Shown in pieces: positions 23,432 to 35,989 of a DNA stretch of 64,000 nt. Location of the stretch: positions 1,488,001-1,552,000 of the forward strand of contig SRSI01000079.1 in assembly GCA_005656395.1 (NCBI GenBank). Direction: 5' to 3'. How positions within the stretch are numbered: the stretch's first letter is position 1; every line of letters begins with the position of its first letter. Position numbers and translations under genes: made by a program. The stretch is from Strongyloides papillosus. Taxonomy: Eukaryota > Nematoda > Chromadorea > Rhabditida > Strongyloididae. Below the pieces are notes generated by a model. That model saw only the letters and a list, made by a program, of their open reading frames with translations. It ran no database searches and was not told the origin of the DNA.

Positions 23432-26178
23432 AAGAGAGCAGTACAGGATTCTGGTAGATCTCTTAAAGTATAAACCGGATGGAATTTTTGTAAAACAAAA
23501 TATAAATACTGTATAAATTTGTTACTTTGATTGTTTACTTAATGATAATGCGAAAATAAAGCATTTTTCAAGTGAAAATTGCATGATAAAAAGTATAAGG
23601 CTGTTCTTAAAAATAAATGTTGGCACTTTTTCACAATGGGGGGTTTTTTCTATCCAACTAATACATCTATAATTAATGAGTTTGTCATGGTTTTTGTAGG
23701 ATACGAAAAACAAGCTTTCTAAAAACAGAAAGTTAATTTTATAATTGGTATTGAATTTCTTATCATGAAAGATGAGAGAGAAGATTAGTTTTTGGTAAAT
23801 ACAGAGGAAGTTAGTTTGTGTCATTTCCTATTTCTGAGAATATTTGCCAAAAATAGAAAAGAAATTTAAATTTTTGTAGAAAAAATAGTTATGTATCCAT
23901 GTTCTCCTTTTTTTTATCTATACAGTACATTTATCTAGTTGGCATCAGAATAAATAAATTAGCATTTGATATTCAAAACAATTTCTCACTATCATTCTCA
24001 TGTATCATCAATAGAAAGTTAATGAGAAAAAGTAACAAAAATTCCATCATTTATTGTTTTTTTGTCTTAAAATAAGCATTCATTACAAAGTACTAGATGA
24101 AATTGTTAATCTCTAATTAAGGAAAGTTCAAGAACTTGGAATAAAATAACAATGAGTTCGCCAACCTCACTTTTTAGCATTTATCCTCTTTTATCATTAT
24201 CAAATATTATCAGTGGAATAATTTTCCACACATAATAATATTTATTGTTTTTAATCTTACTATTCTCTCATTCATTTTATAGTTTTCTTATAAAAAATGA
24301 TTGTATAAGTATGTGAAATTTTTTAAAAATTTCCATAATTAATGTTAGAAGAAATAAATTGAATAAGATGGTATGTTGAGGAGAATTCTGGGTAGTCGAG
24401 GAAAAAAAATACCAATGATAAAATAGATCATTAAACTATTTAATGAACACATCTCAAAAGTTGTAGATATTTCACAATATATGTTATCATACATTTACAA
24501 AAACATTTCCTCCTAACTGCACTAATAACATCCCAAACAAAATAATGTCAAAAAAATTAACTTTAAAAACATTTATAAATATACATATATACTTCTCCAT
24601 CCCACATATAAAAAATAGACACATAAACTAAAGTACAAGTATACTAACAACCAAATAAAATATATTATTAGAATCATGTAAAACTTAGGGATAGGAATTT
24701 TGTCACCTTGTTAACAAAAAATATCATTCAAAAACATACAATAACTATATTTTTTTAACAGAATAAAAATAAGTACAAACAAACAGGGAAAAATTGAATA
24801 TTGATATATACTATACTCATGATAATATAGAATCAAAAGTATATATATTTAAAATACATATATATAGAAAAAAAATTGTCCTTTTTATCTTTATAAATAA
24901 AATATAATTAAATATAAACTAAAAAAATGAGAGAGAATGGAAAAGAGAAGATGTGAGAAGGCAACAAAAATTAGAGAATAAAAAATTATTATGTATATAT
25001 TTTTTTGTCAAAAATAGTTACGAATTATAATTTTATATCTTTTTTACTCCTCATACAAAACTATTTTTTTTAAATATTTATACAAAATATACATGATAAA
25101 AACGAAATTTCTTTGTTTTTTTTTCTATTATATATAAAATAGTTTTAAAATTTCATTAATTGGATTAGCATAAATTATATACATATAGTTAAAAACAAGA
25201 TGGTGATAAAAAATGTTTTTATCATGAAAATTTTTATATTTAAATTTTACGTGTATACATATGCATGCTTTGTGTAGTTTGATGTTGAAAAGATTAGATA
25301 CCTCTTGATATTTTTAGTCAAAAAATGTTGTCTCCTTTTAGAAAGGTTGAAGTTGTTTATGAAAAAGTAGATTGGTCTTTTTTGAGATATTTTAATTTGT
25401 TAATGAATAATCATTAGCATCAATTATTTTTTATACTTTAACTTTTTTATCAAAATACTTGGTGATTAACTAGTTGGATGTTGGTTTGTTTATTTGTGAT
25501 TTTTGTATTTATCGATCTTCTCCAATTATATGTTAGAGTTATTTTTTAACATTTCGTCAACATGCTTTAGTAATGTTTTATTTAAATTTTGCTTTCAGAG
25601 ATTTTTTCCATTTCTTAAAAATTATTCACAAATGGAAGATTTATTCTATAATAATCTCAAGAATTAGATCGAAAATCTAACAATTTCCAAGAAGAATAAT
25701 CTAAAAATATCTTAGGTCATGGGAAATTCTAAAAGCCAAGAACAATAAACTTTTCAAAAGGAAGATGACTAATATTTATCTTACAAAAAAAATTCCCTAT
25801 TATTAATAATTTTAAATACCATTTCTAAGAATACCATTGATAAGTTTAAATATTTTAAAGTCTCCACATGGATATTCATACATCATGATATTTATAATAA
25901 TAAAAAATTACAATCCAAAAGGACAACAAGTTAAAAATTCAAGTTTCTCTTCCTTTTAAATAATAACAGAAAAAACCCAAATCTTATCACTATTTTTATT
26001 TAACTTTATACTAATAATGAAAAACTATGTATATCTTTTAAATGTTATTAAAAAAAAGTTTCATTAACATAATAAGTTTTTTATTATTTTGATTTACCAA
26101 AGAAAAATATTGATATTATTGTATTTTTTCGTTTATATAAGAAAAGTGATTATCCCCTTCTCAGGATGGATCTTGCAT
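23432..26178. other. AT-rich intergenic DNA
   Basis: The 3' UTR of RUVBL2 probably ends near 23560 (AATAAAG after GCGAA). No coding signal was seen in the remainder. About 26050-26178 is likely the 3' UTR of the minus-strand sHSP. Confidence 0.5.
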
Positions 26179-28977
26179 TTAGAATCCTTCTTTGACGGAA
26201 TATTTTGATGACTGGTACATTCTTGAGGATGATTTACTTCTTGAAGCAGAATTGCTACTACTTTGATTACTATCTCTTCTCTCATAATGTTGTTGCTCAT
26301 GATGTCCAAGGTTCTTGGAACTACCATAGAAATCTTCATCAGTCAAACCACTTCTAGTTTTTCTAAGATCATGTATTTTGGCTGAGTTATCCTCAAATCT
26401 AACAGGGATATTTCTTTCTCTTACAGTTCCAGTATTAAGAATAGGTTCAGGAGTGAACTTAGAATTAGAATTGTTGGAAGAAAATGTTTCTTCACGATAA
26501 CGGGTATTTCTTTCGTAAGTTTCTTTGGAAGCAACATTATCATTGCCTGCGCTATAATTATTTCTCCATCCAGAGGATGTGGAGTATGGCTTTGGTGAGT
26601 AACTTCTTGATTCATAATTGTTTCTATCATGTGACATACCTCTTCTATGATGACTATCATAATATGATGCATGATTATGGTGGTCTGATGGTACTCTCAC
26701 AGGTGATGGTGGTCTGTAATTTGATTGTGGTGGACTATGTCCATACCCCGAGGAACCAGAGGACATCTTCTCGTGAAATTCACTTTTATGTTGTGCATTG
26801 TAGTCGGATGCGAATGATCTCTCATCTCTGGAACGGTTATATGATGTTTGTTGGATAGGAATATTTCTATTATATTCTACATGATGTCTATTTTGGAATT
26901 TGGGTGCTGAAACGATAAGTCTACCTCTTCTGTCAATGGAGGACTCCAATCTGGACATATCAACTTCATCTGGTAATTGGTACTTTCTAATAAAATACAT
27001 TTTAGTGTAATTATCGTTATCTCTAACATCACTGTGTTTTCCTTCAATTATTAAGGTATCATCAATGGTTTTAACAGTCAATTCTTCAGGTTTAAATTGA
27101 TATGCATCAACATCTACAGTAAATTCGTTTTGGTTATTTATAACATTAACTGATACATCAACACCATCTTTAAATGTTGGTTCAGCCCATGTTGGGTAGG
27201 TAGAAATCCAGAAGGGGTCTGATCTCCAGTTTGGGGATATTGATGATAGGTGTCTGTTGAATCTTGGCATTACTGTGTTTAATGATGGCCAATGACTTGG
27301 CCAGGTTGACTCAAAATCAGAGGTAAATGATGATCGGAACTAAAATAAATAGAAAATAAATTATTAAAAATCAAATAAATATAAAATAATTAAAACTTTA
27401 TTCTATTTAAATAATAAATAAGAGACATTTCAAAAAGGGTAAAGGAATTTCAATAAAAATATTTTCATCAATATTTCTGTCTCTATCTACTTCTATAAAA
27501 GTTACATATATATATTCATTCCTTCTACCATCAAATATTTTAAACAAAGAAAAGAAAAAAAATAAATTTTTCAAAAGAATTTTAACCATAAATATGTACA
27601 TTCATCAAGTGAAAAGAGAGATCATGACTAAGTTTTATTTTAAAAAAAGAAAAATAAAAAATAAAAAAAGGTAAAACTTAACATATTTTTAGTGACATCT
27701 TTTTTTACATGACAAAAAAAAATCTGTTATATTATTTACACATAATCATAAAAGAAGAAAATTATTGAAGAAATGATTTCACCTCATTGAATATATACAT
27801 GACCATATATTTATATCCATGGGATAAAGAGATATGAGTAAAAATGTTAATACATTTAAAAAAATAAAATCAAACAACAATGGAGAAGGGTACTATTATA
27901 CTATTTTAAATATATAATATCGATATATAAAATATTTTTTTTAAATATAGATAATAAGTATATTTTACGAATTAAATGATAATGTTAAATAAAATTTTAT
28001 TTGCTGTAGAGATATTTAATGTTTTAACTATATTGTTTTGTGTTATTACCTATGGATGAAATTTTTATATATACAATAATATGTGAGGATGATTTTAATG
28101 ATAATATTTCTATAAATTTAGTGAGAGGTATGATTATGAGTTATTGATGATAATAATAATATAATATATTCAAACAAAGTTTTTACTATGTTGTGATATT
28201 AAAGGAATATCAATTCTAACGAAATATTACCTATAACTCTAGAATTTATAGTAATAATATATATGTGGACATCCCAAATAAAGGATGTATAGATATATTA
28301 CAATTGTAGTTTGATTTATAGTTATATAACATATATATTTTTATTCACTACAAAAATAGTAAAAACTTTTGATTTGTATAGAAAAACTTTAAAAAGATGA
28401 AGGGAGATAGATAATTACTTATTATTTTTCTAAAATGTATTCCTATTTTTCTATTTAATACAGGAAGGTGAATGTAATTATTTTTATGTTCAAAAGAAAA
28501 GACATATATTAACGTTAACTTCATGTCATTTTTAATAATAATAAAAATTAAGTACAAATTATAAAGTTATTTTTAATAGTATTATGGATAGGTATATCTA
28601 CTTCATTTTTAGAGATTATTTGAAGGAAAATAATTTTAAAGGTCGTTTTTGTAGGTGTATATTTATTAAAATAAGACTTCCATTAGATAATTATTTCTTT
28701 TATCATTTGTATAAAACTATATTAGCTTTTATTTTTATTAATTAGTCCATTTAAAATTATTATACAGAAACTAGATGAATATTTTGTATAATGTGAATTT
28801 TTTGATGGTCAAATTATGATATAAACTTACTTTTCTCATCAATTCACCTGGTCTTGGCCAGTCAGTTGGCCAATCATCAAAATTTTTAATCAAACTGCGA
28901 TTCCAAAAATCATCCCCACTGATATCTTCTGTAATGAATGGATTTCTACCAAATGGAAGTCTAGATATAATAGTCAT
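26179..28977 (-). CDS. Small heat shock protein with long Ser/Arg/Tyr-rich C-terminal extension
   Basis: Exon 28977-28831 joins exon 27339-26179 across a 1491-nt intron, in phase, giving 435 aa. The N-terminus has tryptophan-proline repeats (DDWPTDWPRPGE, STWPSHWPS, YPTWAEP) typical of alpha-crystallin-type N-termini. The alpha-crystallin domain lies at about 114-196 (EFTVDVDAYQFKPEELTVK, then IRKYQLPDEVDM and SSIDRRGRLIVSAPK). The roughly 235 residues after it are low-complexity and polar (Ser, Asn, Tyr, Arg, His) with no IxI anchor evident, unusually long for an sHSP of about 150-250 aa. The role is inferred as an ATP-independent chaperone, perhaps in muscle or cuticle-associated cells like other long invertebrate sHSPs. 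A TATA-like GTATATAAAT lies at 29280-29271. Confidence 0.85.
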
Positions 28978-29270
28978 TATATTAAATTTTTACAATATAA
29001 TATATCTTGTATTTGTATAACTATAAACAAATATTTAGTTAATATTTTTAAATAATAATCATCTAAATAAACTATTTTCTTCACCCATAAAAATGTAATA
29101 CCTTTTATAGAAGGTGAAAGTGAATGATTAATAGTTTAAAAGATGCACTATAAATAACGCAACCGTAACATAAGGAGTGGAAAACAAAATCCTTGAAAGG
29201 TGTACGAAGGCACTCTAAATATTTGCTTTCTTCAACATGAAAACTACTACTTAATATGGAGTTTTCTTCC

Positions 29271-29280
29271 ATTTATATAC
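29271..29280 (-). promoter_or_regulatory. Possible TATA box of the long sHSP gene
   Basis: GTATATAAAT on the minus strand, about 295 bp upstream of the ATG. This would imply a long 5' UTR or an outron. No convincing heat shock element array was seen near it. Confidence 0.3.
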
Positions 29281-31153
29281 TCTTAATAATCCACTGAAGG
29301 AGACATCAGACAATATATTCTGATGATTCATACAAACACATACCAATCTGAAGGCGTGTCATAATCTTTTTATAATCATAAACAATTTTTCAAATTTGAC
29401 ATAATCATACATTACAATGGTATTGAGGAATGTTTGATAGATTATAAAAAAAGAATCAGCAAAAATTTCAATTACAACAATATTGATAAACATTTAATGT
29501 TCTTTTTTAAGAAAGTATAAAGGTAGGAATGGAAATTTTTTATCAGGATACCAGTATGATTAAAAATACAAGATTTGGTGTTTGTGAAACAAGAATTGTT
29601 TACATTTTTTTGTTTAAGAGTACCTAAGATGAAATTTTTATTTATATTATGTTTCTAAATATATAAATATATTTATACATATATGCACATGTCAAAGCAA
29701 TTGTTAAATAAAATTAAATTTATCAAATACCTTTGAAAACTTTTTTCCCCATTTTTGATAAGAAAAGAATTACATGTAACATTATATGTGCATTTACGTA
29801 AAAGACGAATTGGATAATTTCGAAATAAATAAAAATGTAAATGATCAAAGGTAATGAATCACTTTTTTTTCATTAAAAATTCATTTCGTGAATATTTTTA
29901 TCACATACGTGGGAGAATTCCATTATATTTATGGTTATTGAAAAAATAGAACATTTTCTCTCGATGATTCATAGGTTTATTTTGATAATTAAAGGTATGA
30001 TTTTAAATAAAAAGATTGATAATACTTTTTTATGTAATCAATTATCAAATTAGAAAAAATAGGTAAGTGAGTTTGTTCATATATTCATTAGTCATTTTTG
30101 TTATTTTTACAACCATTAACTTTCAAACAATGTATTTTTTCTTCTGAAGGATAAAAAATTGCAAGTGGAATGGTTAATTAAAAATATTTTTATTTGTAAA
30201 AAAGATTTTGTTCCCCTAAATTAGTAAATCAATTAGGCAATGAAATTTTACAACCATCCAACAAATATTTCAAATGAAGAGGGTATTTAAAAAATATTAA
30301 AGTATATTGTAATAGATTAAATATGTGCATAATTTTCTAAAATTTCATTATCATTCAAGTATGATATTAAATTAAAACTAATATTATTACTAATTTAAAT
30401 TATACACACGTTGATTTAATTTGTAATTTAATTTTTTATTTTCCTACTTATAATAACGAATACAAAAAAAATAAACATTAACATATGGCTCAGGGGAAAA
30501 AAATTTATCATTTTATTTTGTTGTTATTTTTTTTGGTGTAAAAAGTAACTAAAACCATATGTTGCTAATAGGAATTTTTTTATTATGACATTCAAGTATG
30601 TTTAATATATAGGCAAAAGGTTATGACAATACTGAGGAGATAACCCATAAATCATTTTTTTTATCCTCCAAAAGTGTAATGTAGTTTTAAAGTTTTACAT
30701 AATCAACTTTATGGTTCTCGTGATAAAGTATAACTGAATTATAAATGTATATGTTGTGAAATAGTTTTAATAAAACATTAATCTATTTTTAGGTGGATTA
30801 ATGGTAAATATAACTTTTTTTACATTAGTTTTTTTTAATGAATAAGGATCAACAACTGATGGATGTCTTTTTTATCTTAATATATGATTTTTGGAGTGAA
30901 ATAAAAATTGAAACTGACATTGTAGTGTATTGAAGAGATCAGAAGGCAGGAGTTTAAAATAATGTTACAAATGTAATGGAATATATATTATGTTTATAAT
31001 TTTTTTATTACTTTTAAAAAGATTTATATTTATAAGTATAAACAGAGATTGGGAGTATTTAAGGATAAGATTTTACTTCCAACTAGTCAGTAATCTTAAC
31101 GACTTCTTGTCGCAGAAGATCATTCTATTATTGTTAAGTTTACCTATATTATC
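29281..31153. other. Shared upstream region between the two sHSP genes
   Basis: AT-rich, no gene seen. Isolated GAA and TTC triplets occur, but I found no regular nGAAnnTTCn array that I would call a heat shock element. A TATA-like TATTTATAAG lies near 31030. Confidence 0.4.
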
Positions 31154-31537
31154 ATGAGTCAACAGGGAAAGAATCTAAATAAAGTTGGCAACACTCCAGG
31201 TAAAGATAAAGCTTCTAAGGATACCAACAACCCGGATCAAATTGTTTGTGATTGGCCTTTAGCATCCCATAATGATGATATTGTAAAATCAAATAACCAT
31301 GATGGAAAGTTCGAGTTAGTCTTGGATTGTCATGAATTCGACCCAAAGGATGTAACAGTTTTTGCTAAAGATGATAAAGTTAGTATTTATTGTGATCATC
31401 AAAAGAGACGTGATAGTAACACCTGCGAAAGAAAAGTTTCAAGAACCTATAAGCTTCCTCCTAATGTTAATCCAAGTACTTTGAAGCATTCATTCAGCAC
31501 TGATGGTGATTTAGTTATTACTGCCGAAAGAAAATGA
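31154..31537 (+). CDS. Short small heat shock protein
   Basis: Single exon of 127 aa. A polar N-terminus (about 45 residues) is followed by an alpha-crystallin domain (about 46-127): FELVLDCHEFDPKDVTVFAK, then VSRTYKLPPNVNPSTLKHSF and the DGDLVITAERK ending that matches the last strand of the domain. The protein stops right at the domain edge, with no C-terminal IxI tail, as in the nematode 12-kDa class. That class usually forms small oligomers with weak chaperone activity, which is inference here. It diverges from the long sHSP gene 2.2 kb away. Confidence 0.85.
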   Translation: MSQQGKNLNKVGNTPGKDKASKDTNNPDQIVCDWPLASHNDDIVKSNNHDGKFELVLDCHEFDPKDVTVFAKDDKVSIYCDHQKRRDSNTCERKVSRTYKLPPNVNPSTLKHSFSTDGDLVITAERK

Positions 31538-32758
31538 ATAAAAAAAAGGAAGACAATGGAGATGCCAAGTGTGATAAGAATTTTTATCGTTTTTTTTAAT
31601 TTTATTTGTCAACAATTTTTCAATTGATATTTGATGATTGATGTAAATAAAAATTACATCCTTTTTATAATGATATTCAAACGTGATTTTATGCTTAATT
31701 TGCAAGCTTAGCGATGATTTCAAAGAAGAATAGTGAAATTAATTCTTATTGTTATTGTTTACCATTTGATGAGCATAATACAATCCCTCACTAATGATTT
31801 GATTAAAAATCGGTAAAATAACGTTTAATAGATAAAGAGAGATAAGAAGGTAGTGTTTAAAAGGTTATGATACTATTACCGTATTTACAAGTCAAATTAA
31901 AAGTCGTTTATTTTTTTAATATAAGATAGGGGAAATAAGTTATTTGCTTAATAGAATTAAAGTTTGTTTTTTTTAATGGGAAAGATGATTAATTTATGTG
32001 TATAATTAATCATATATAGATTTATTACTTTTAATCAATCAAAATAAATGTTCCGCATAAATAAATAGTAAAATATTAATAGGTTTTATTTTGTATATGT
32101 AGTTCAAAGTTAATTATTCGAAATAATATATTATATTAATGAAAGCGTTTGTTAATTATAACTTTGAGGATCATTAACTTTTACAACTGAAACTCGCAAC
32201 AACTACAAATATTTTTCTTTTCTCGAATTTCAGACAAAGTTTTAATGAAAAAAGGGAAACCTTTGACACCGAGCAAACTAACATCAACAACACAATACAT
32301 TCTAAAGAAAAAACTTTTTATTACACCATTCATTGTATATAATGGACAGCAATACAAATAAAGATCAAACTAATGGTAGTATAAAAAGCAATAACCTTTT
32401 GTTTAAAAGACAAAAGATAATTATTTATAAATATTTTACTCAAATAACTCAACTTCTCATAATTGACAAAAGTAATCTATGTGTACTATTTTTCTTAATG
32501 AAGGTAACGACACATTTTGATTAGATTATTTTCAAAAAAAATTTTGGTTCCTTATTTTCTACATGTACATCTCAACTCCTTCCTCATTCTTTTTTGTATT
32601 GTTCCCCCTTCTTTTTTTGTTTGCTTTTGTAATTTCCTTATTTTTTATCTTATCCATTTTTAAATGTTAGATGTTATCTTATCATTTCGTAAAAAGTATT
32701 TATACAAATTTTTTAAGCTACATCACTTGTGTTTTGATATTTTTACTTTGAACCAATT
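31538..32758. other. Intergenic DNA with one tiny ORF
   Basis: The only coding hint is a 38-codon plus-strand ORF at 32245-32361 (starts MKKGKPLTPSKLT), 11 bp after a TTTCAG that could accept a spliced leader. I do not recognise it and rate it as probably chance. Confidence 0.3.
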
Positions 32759-34209
32759 ATGGTTTTTAGGATTCTTTTTAGAAGTAATTTACTAATTCAA
32801 TTGGTATTAATATGTTTTTGTTTTTTTAATATTACTTATGCATTCAAATGCCCTACAACAAAAGCTTATGCTAAGAAACCAGGAGATGGGTGTATTAAAC
32901 CAACGGATCCTAATAATATGCCAAAAAGTAAATTAGAAGAATGGTTCACAAAAGAAATGTTTGAAAATTTATTTCCTAAAGCTAATCTTGGTTATGGTTC
33001 TCATCCTTGTCTTCCTTATAGTTATGAGTCTTTTGTCATTGCTTCAAGGTATTTTCCAGAGTTTGGTAATGTTAAAGATAACGATACTTTGGATGGTAGT
33101 CCTTCACAATACAGTGGTACTGTTAATTCAAAGAGAGATTTAGCCGCTTTCTTTTCTCATGCTATTCAAGAAACTGGAGAGAATGATGCTAGTCTTTATA
33201 TGGGAAAAAACCTTTCTGATCCTGCTCAAAAAGCTCAAGCAGATGAGTGTTTCTACCGTGGTGGACTTTATAATTGGTTTGAGGGGGGTCCGACAAGTAG
33301 TTTCTTGAATTCATCCTCACCAGGTTACTCCCCATCAGATGGGGCTGTATGTAATCAAGCGGGAAGATATTGTGCTGATACAAGTGAATTAAGTTACTTT
33401 TTCCCATGTAATTATGATAAAGATGATCTCCATAAGAATGTTCAATATTTCAAGGGTTGCTACTTCGGTAGGGGATCAATACAGATATCCTACAATTACA
33501 ATTATGGACAATTTCAAAATTGGTTAAAGACTGTTAATATAAGTGTAGATTTACTAAAACAGCCAAATCTTGTAATGACAAAAATGGATCCACCATTATC
33601 AGTGATGGCATCGATATGGTTTTACATGACACCACAGCCTCCAAAACCAGCAATGCACGATATTGTCATTGGGAGATGGAATCCTGGTGACGTAAATAAA
33701 CAAAATAACTATTATGGAGCTATCTTTGGACCAACAAGTTTGATTATCAACAATGAATGTAATGGAGAAGATAAGACAGAACCAGGTGGTCCAGGTGAAA
33801 GTAGGAGAATAAAAGCATTTAAATGGTTTTGTAAATATTTTAATGTTCCCACTGGACCTGATGATACGTTATCATGTAAAAGTAAGTATATCATTTGATT
33901 TAAAACAATAGTTATCATTTTTTTGTAGATATGAAACAACCATTTGATAGAATGCAATATGGAATATCTTATCAACCAAACTGGTCACAAACATGGAAAG
34001 AAGAGCCATGTCAATGTGCTCCAGCATCTTATGGAGGCATGATACCATACTTCGATGAAAAATACTACCCAAAGAACTTTGTCAGTTCCAATGAGTACAA
34101 CAGAAAATGGTGTATCAAGAGTTTGTATGATAATCCTTTGATGTATAGTATGAATAACAAAACAAGTGCATGCTTAAAATATCCTAATCCTGAAATTACC
34201 ATAGTTTGA
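32759..34209 (+). CDS. Secreted GH19 (class I/IV) chitinase-like protein
   Basis: Exons 32759-33881 and 33929-34209 with a 47-nt intron give 467 aa. A signal peptide spans about 1-28. The GH19 fold is marked by the signature CYFGRGSIQISYNYNYG (234-250), FFSHAIQETGEND with Glu138 at the general-acid position (plant enzymes read HET; here QET), and VMASIWFYMTPQ. The segment where plants carry the second catalytic Glu reads ECFYRGGLYNWFEGG, so the base could be displaced or lost. Exon 2 adds a cysteine-containing tail of about 90 residues. GH19 enzymes cut chitin, so roles in eggshell, cuticle or feeding are plausible. Activity is uncertain. Confidence 0.85.
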
Positions 34210-34458
34210 TTTTTGTTTTCAATGACTTTTGTACTGTTAAAGTATTATACAAGAAGCTATTTTTATACTACTTGTATTTTTAATAAAATAAACATTTAAC
34301 TTCAAAAAAATTTATTTTTTGAAAAAATTTCTAATTTTTGACCAAAAAAACATATACAAATTTATATACAGATAAAATACAATATAAAAAACAATAACAT
34401 ATACAAAAGTTTAATTACAAAAAGAGAGATACAATTATAAATATATACAAATCAAAAC

Positions 34459-34572
34459 ATCCCTTGTAACAGGGATAAAAATAAAAACAAATTACCCAGT
34501 GGCCAAGTCAGCGACTTTTGCGACTAGGATCACATCCCTTATAACAACAAGAATCCTACCATTAGAATGGTA
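34459..34572. repeat. Two small hairpins in a GC-richer intergenic patch
   Basis: ATCCCT-TGTAAC-AGGGAT (34459-34476) and TACCATT-AG-AATGGTA (34557-34572) are perfect inverted repeats. The sequence between carries the direct repeat AGTCGC (minus strand) and an AAGTC-GCT-GACTT hairpin. They lie downstream of both converging genes and could belong to the 3' UTR of the minus-strand gene at 34652-35397. Confidence 0.45.
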
Positions 34573-34651
34573 GATAAACTATATTTACATATTTACATTC
34601 AATCTCACTTTTTCTTACAACTCTTTATAAACATTCTCAAAAATATCAATA

Positions 34652-35397
34652 TTACAGAACAGCAAGAATATCAGGATTGTCATCCTGAAAAGTAAAAAGA
34701 TTAATGATAATAATATTTAATATTTAAACATACGTTTTGACCATTATTTGCGTTTAACTCTTCTACATTTTACTATATTTAAGTTAGCAGACTGTAGGGG
34801 AATTTTTTAATCTGTTGAAGAAAATAATAAACTTCTTACTTTAGCAAGAAGTGTATCAGTCCCAAACCAGAATTTAAAAAAGTGAGGGTCTGAAAATAGA
34901 AAAAAAAAATTTCTCGCAGGATAATACAAAGAAATCTTGACAAAGAATCGCAACTATAATTATCAGAAGTAACGGGTGCTTCAAAATTGGGACAAATGTT
35001 ATAAAAAAATCTACAAACAGAGTTAGTTATAAGAAAATAAGGTATTTGTGGGACGGAAATTTGATGATTAATTAAGGAATTCTTTCCAAGATAGAAGAAA
35101 ACTTTTGGTACATTGCTTACGGCATCTCATAATGATAAGAAAACTTCATTAAATAAAGTATTTCTACAAATTATACAATATGTGTTTGATGATTCTCCAA
35201 TAAACAATAGTGGATTTCTGTAATTGATTAAAAAAAATCAAGTTCTTGATCTTAAGCACAGGTTTATTACCTAATTAGAGCGCTAATTACTTGAAAATAC
35301 ATTTAAAAAGTTGTTTAATATGTACGATATTGGTCACAGAATGGAATTTGCTTGATAGTGCGTGCTTTTCTAAAAAAATATAAAGATAACATAACAT
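34652..35397 (-). CDS. Unrecognised four-exon gene with an in-frame TGA
   Basis: Reconstructed from splice signals and phase: exons 35397-35291, 35217-34928, 34889-34840 and 34684-34652 (introns 73, 38 and 155 nt; 160 codons). Every junction keeps phase, and the protein reads like real sequence, for example NTYCIICRNTLFNEVF, SVPQIPYFLITNSV and the C-terminal exons PHFFKFWFGTDTLLAK and DDNPDILAVL. Codon 66 (35129-35127) is TGA, between FLSL and DAVSNVPKVFFYLG, with coding quality on both sides. A CGA to TGA nonsense change fits best. Sequencing error, read-through or an unseen intron are alternatives. It has a CxxC pair but no signal peptide or clear membrane segment, and I recognise no family. 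CpG-containing DNA just upstream (35400-35425) may be its promoter. Confidence 0.45.
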
Positions 35398-35710
35398 GTT
35401 CGACCACCCTTGTGCGCGAATGTTTTTGTCTATTTTTTGCTTTTTTATAAATATTTACTTGAATTATAGTAACTTTTTTTGGTTTGTATTTGATTAATCA
35501 AGATTGTTCCTAGGATATGTGCAGCAACTTATTGCTAAATTTTGAATTTCGCTCAAATGTGTAGTTACTTTTGCTAAATTTAGAACTTTTTTCAAGTATG
35601 TTCTTAATATTTGATAGTGTTCTAAGTGATAGTGATATATTACTGGTAGTGATAAATATGAAAATTGATTGTTTTTTGGGTGTAAGCTTGGATTCATAGG
35701 TAGTCACTAT

Positions 35711-35880
35711 GGATTTAGAAATTTCAAAATTTTTTCTGACAGATTCCGAGGTTTCATACGGACTTTATCGATGAAAAGTTGAGGATTCTGAGGATTAATG
35801 TGTAGGAACATGGGATTCTGTAGATTTGAAAATTTTTATTTGCGGATTCAGAGGTTTCATATGGGTTTCATGGATGAAAA
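35711..35880. repeat. Degenerate two-copy tandem repeat
   Basis: Segments 35711-35778 and 35813-35880 align along their length (GGATTTAGA..TTTC, GATTC.GAGGTTTCATA, TTTATCGATGAAAA against TTTCATGGATGAAAA) with a period of about 102 bp. Further GGATTC/AGGATTC words continue to about 35990. Non-coding; origin unknown. Confidence 0.5.
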
Positions 35881-35989
35881 ACAATAAATTTATAAGATTC
35901 AAAAATAAAAAATTTAGGATTCTATAGATTTAAGAATTCTGAGTATTAAGGTGATTTATGGATATGAATGATATATTCATAGGATTCAT

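Noticed and set aside
29100..31150. Heat shock elements between the sHSP genes
   Set aside because: Scattered GAA and TTC triplets lack the required 5-bp periodic alternation.
34470..34540. SECIS-like element for the in-frame TGA at 35129
   Set aside because: GTGA and CTGA words are present but the bases between form a direct repeat (AGTCGC) rather than the required stem, so selenocysteine is not supported.
34500..34560. Minus-strand Cys-rich peptide (DSCCYKGCDPSRKSR) near the small hairpins
   Set aside because: Only 15 codons, no start, weak acceptor, and it lies in the likely 3' UTR. Resemblance to small Cys-rich peptides is too slight to call.
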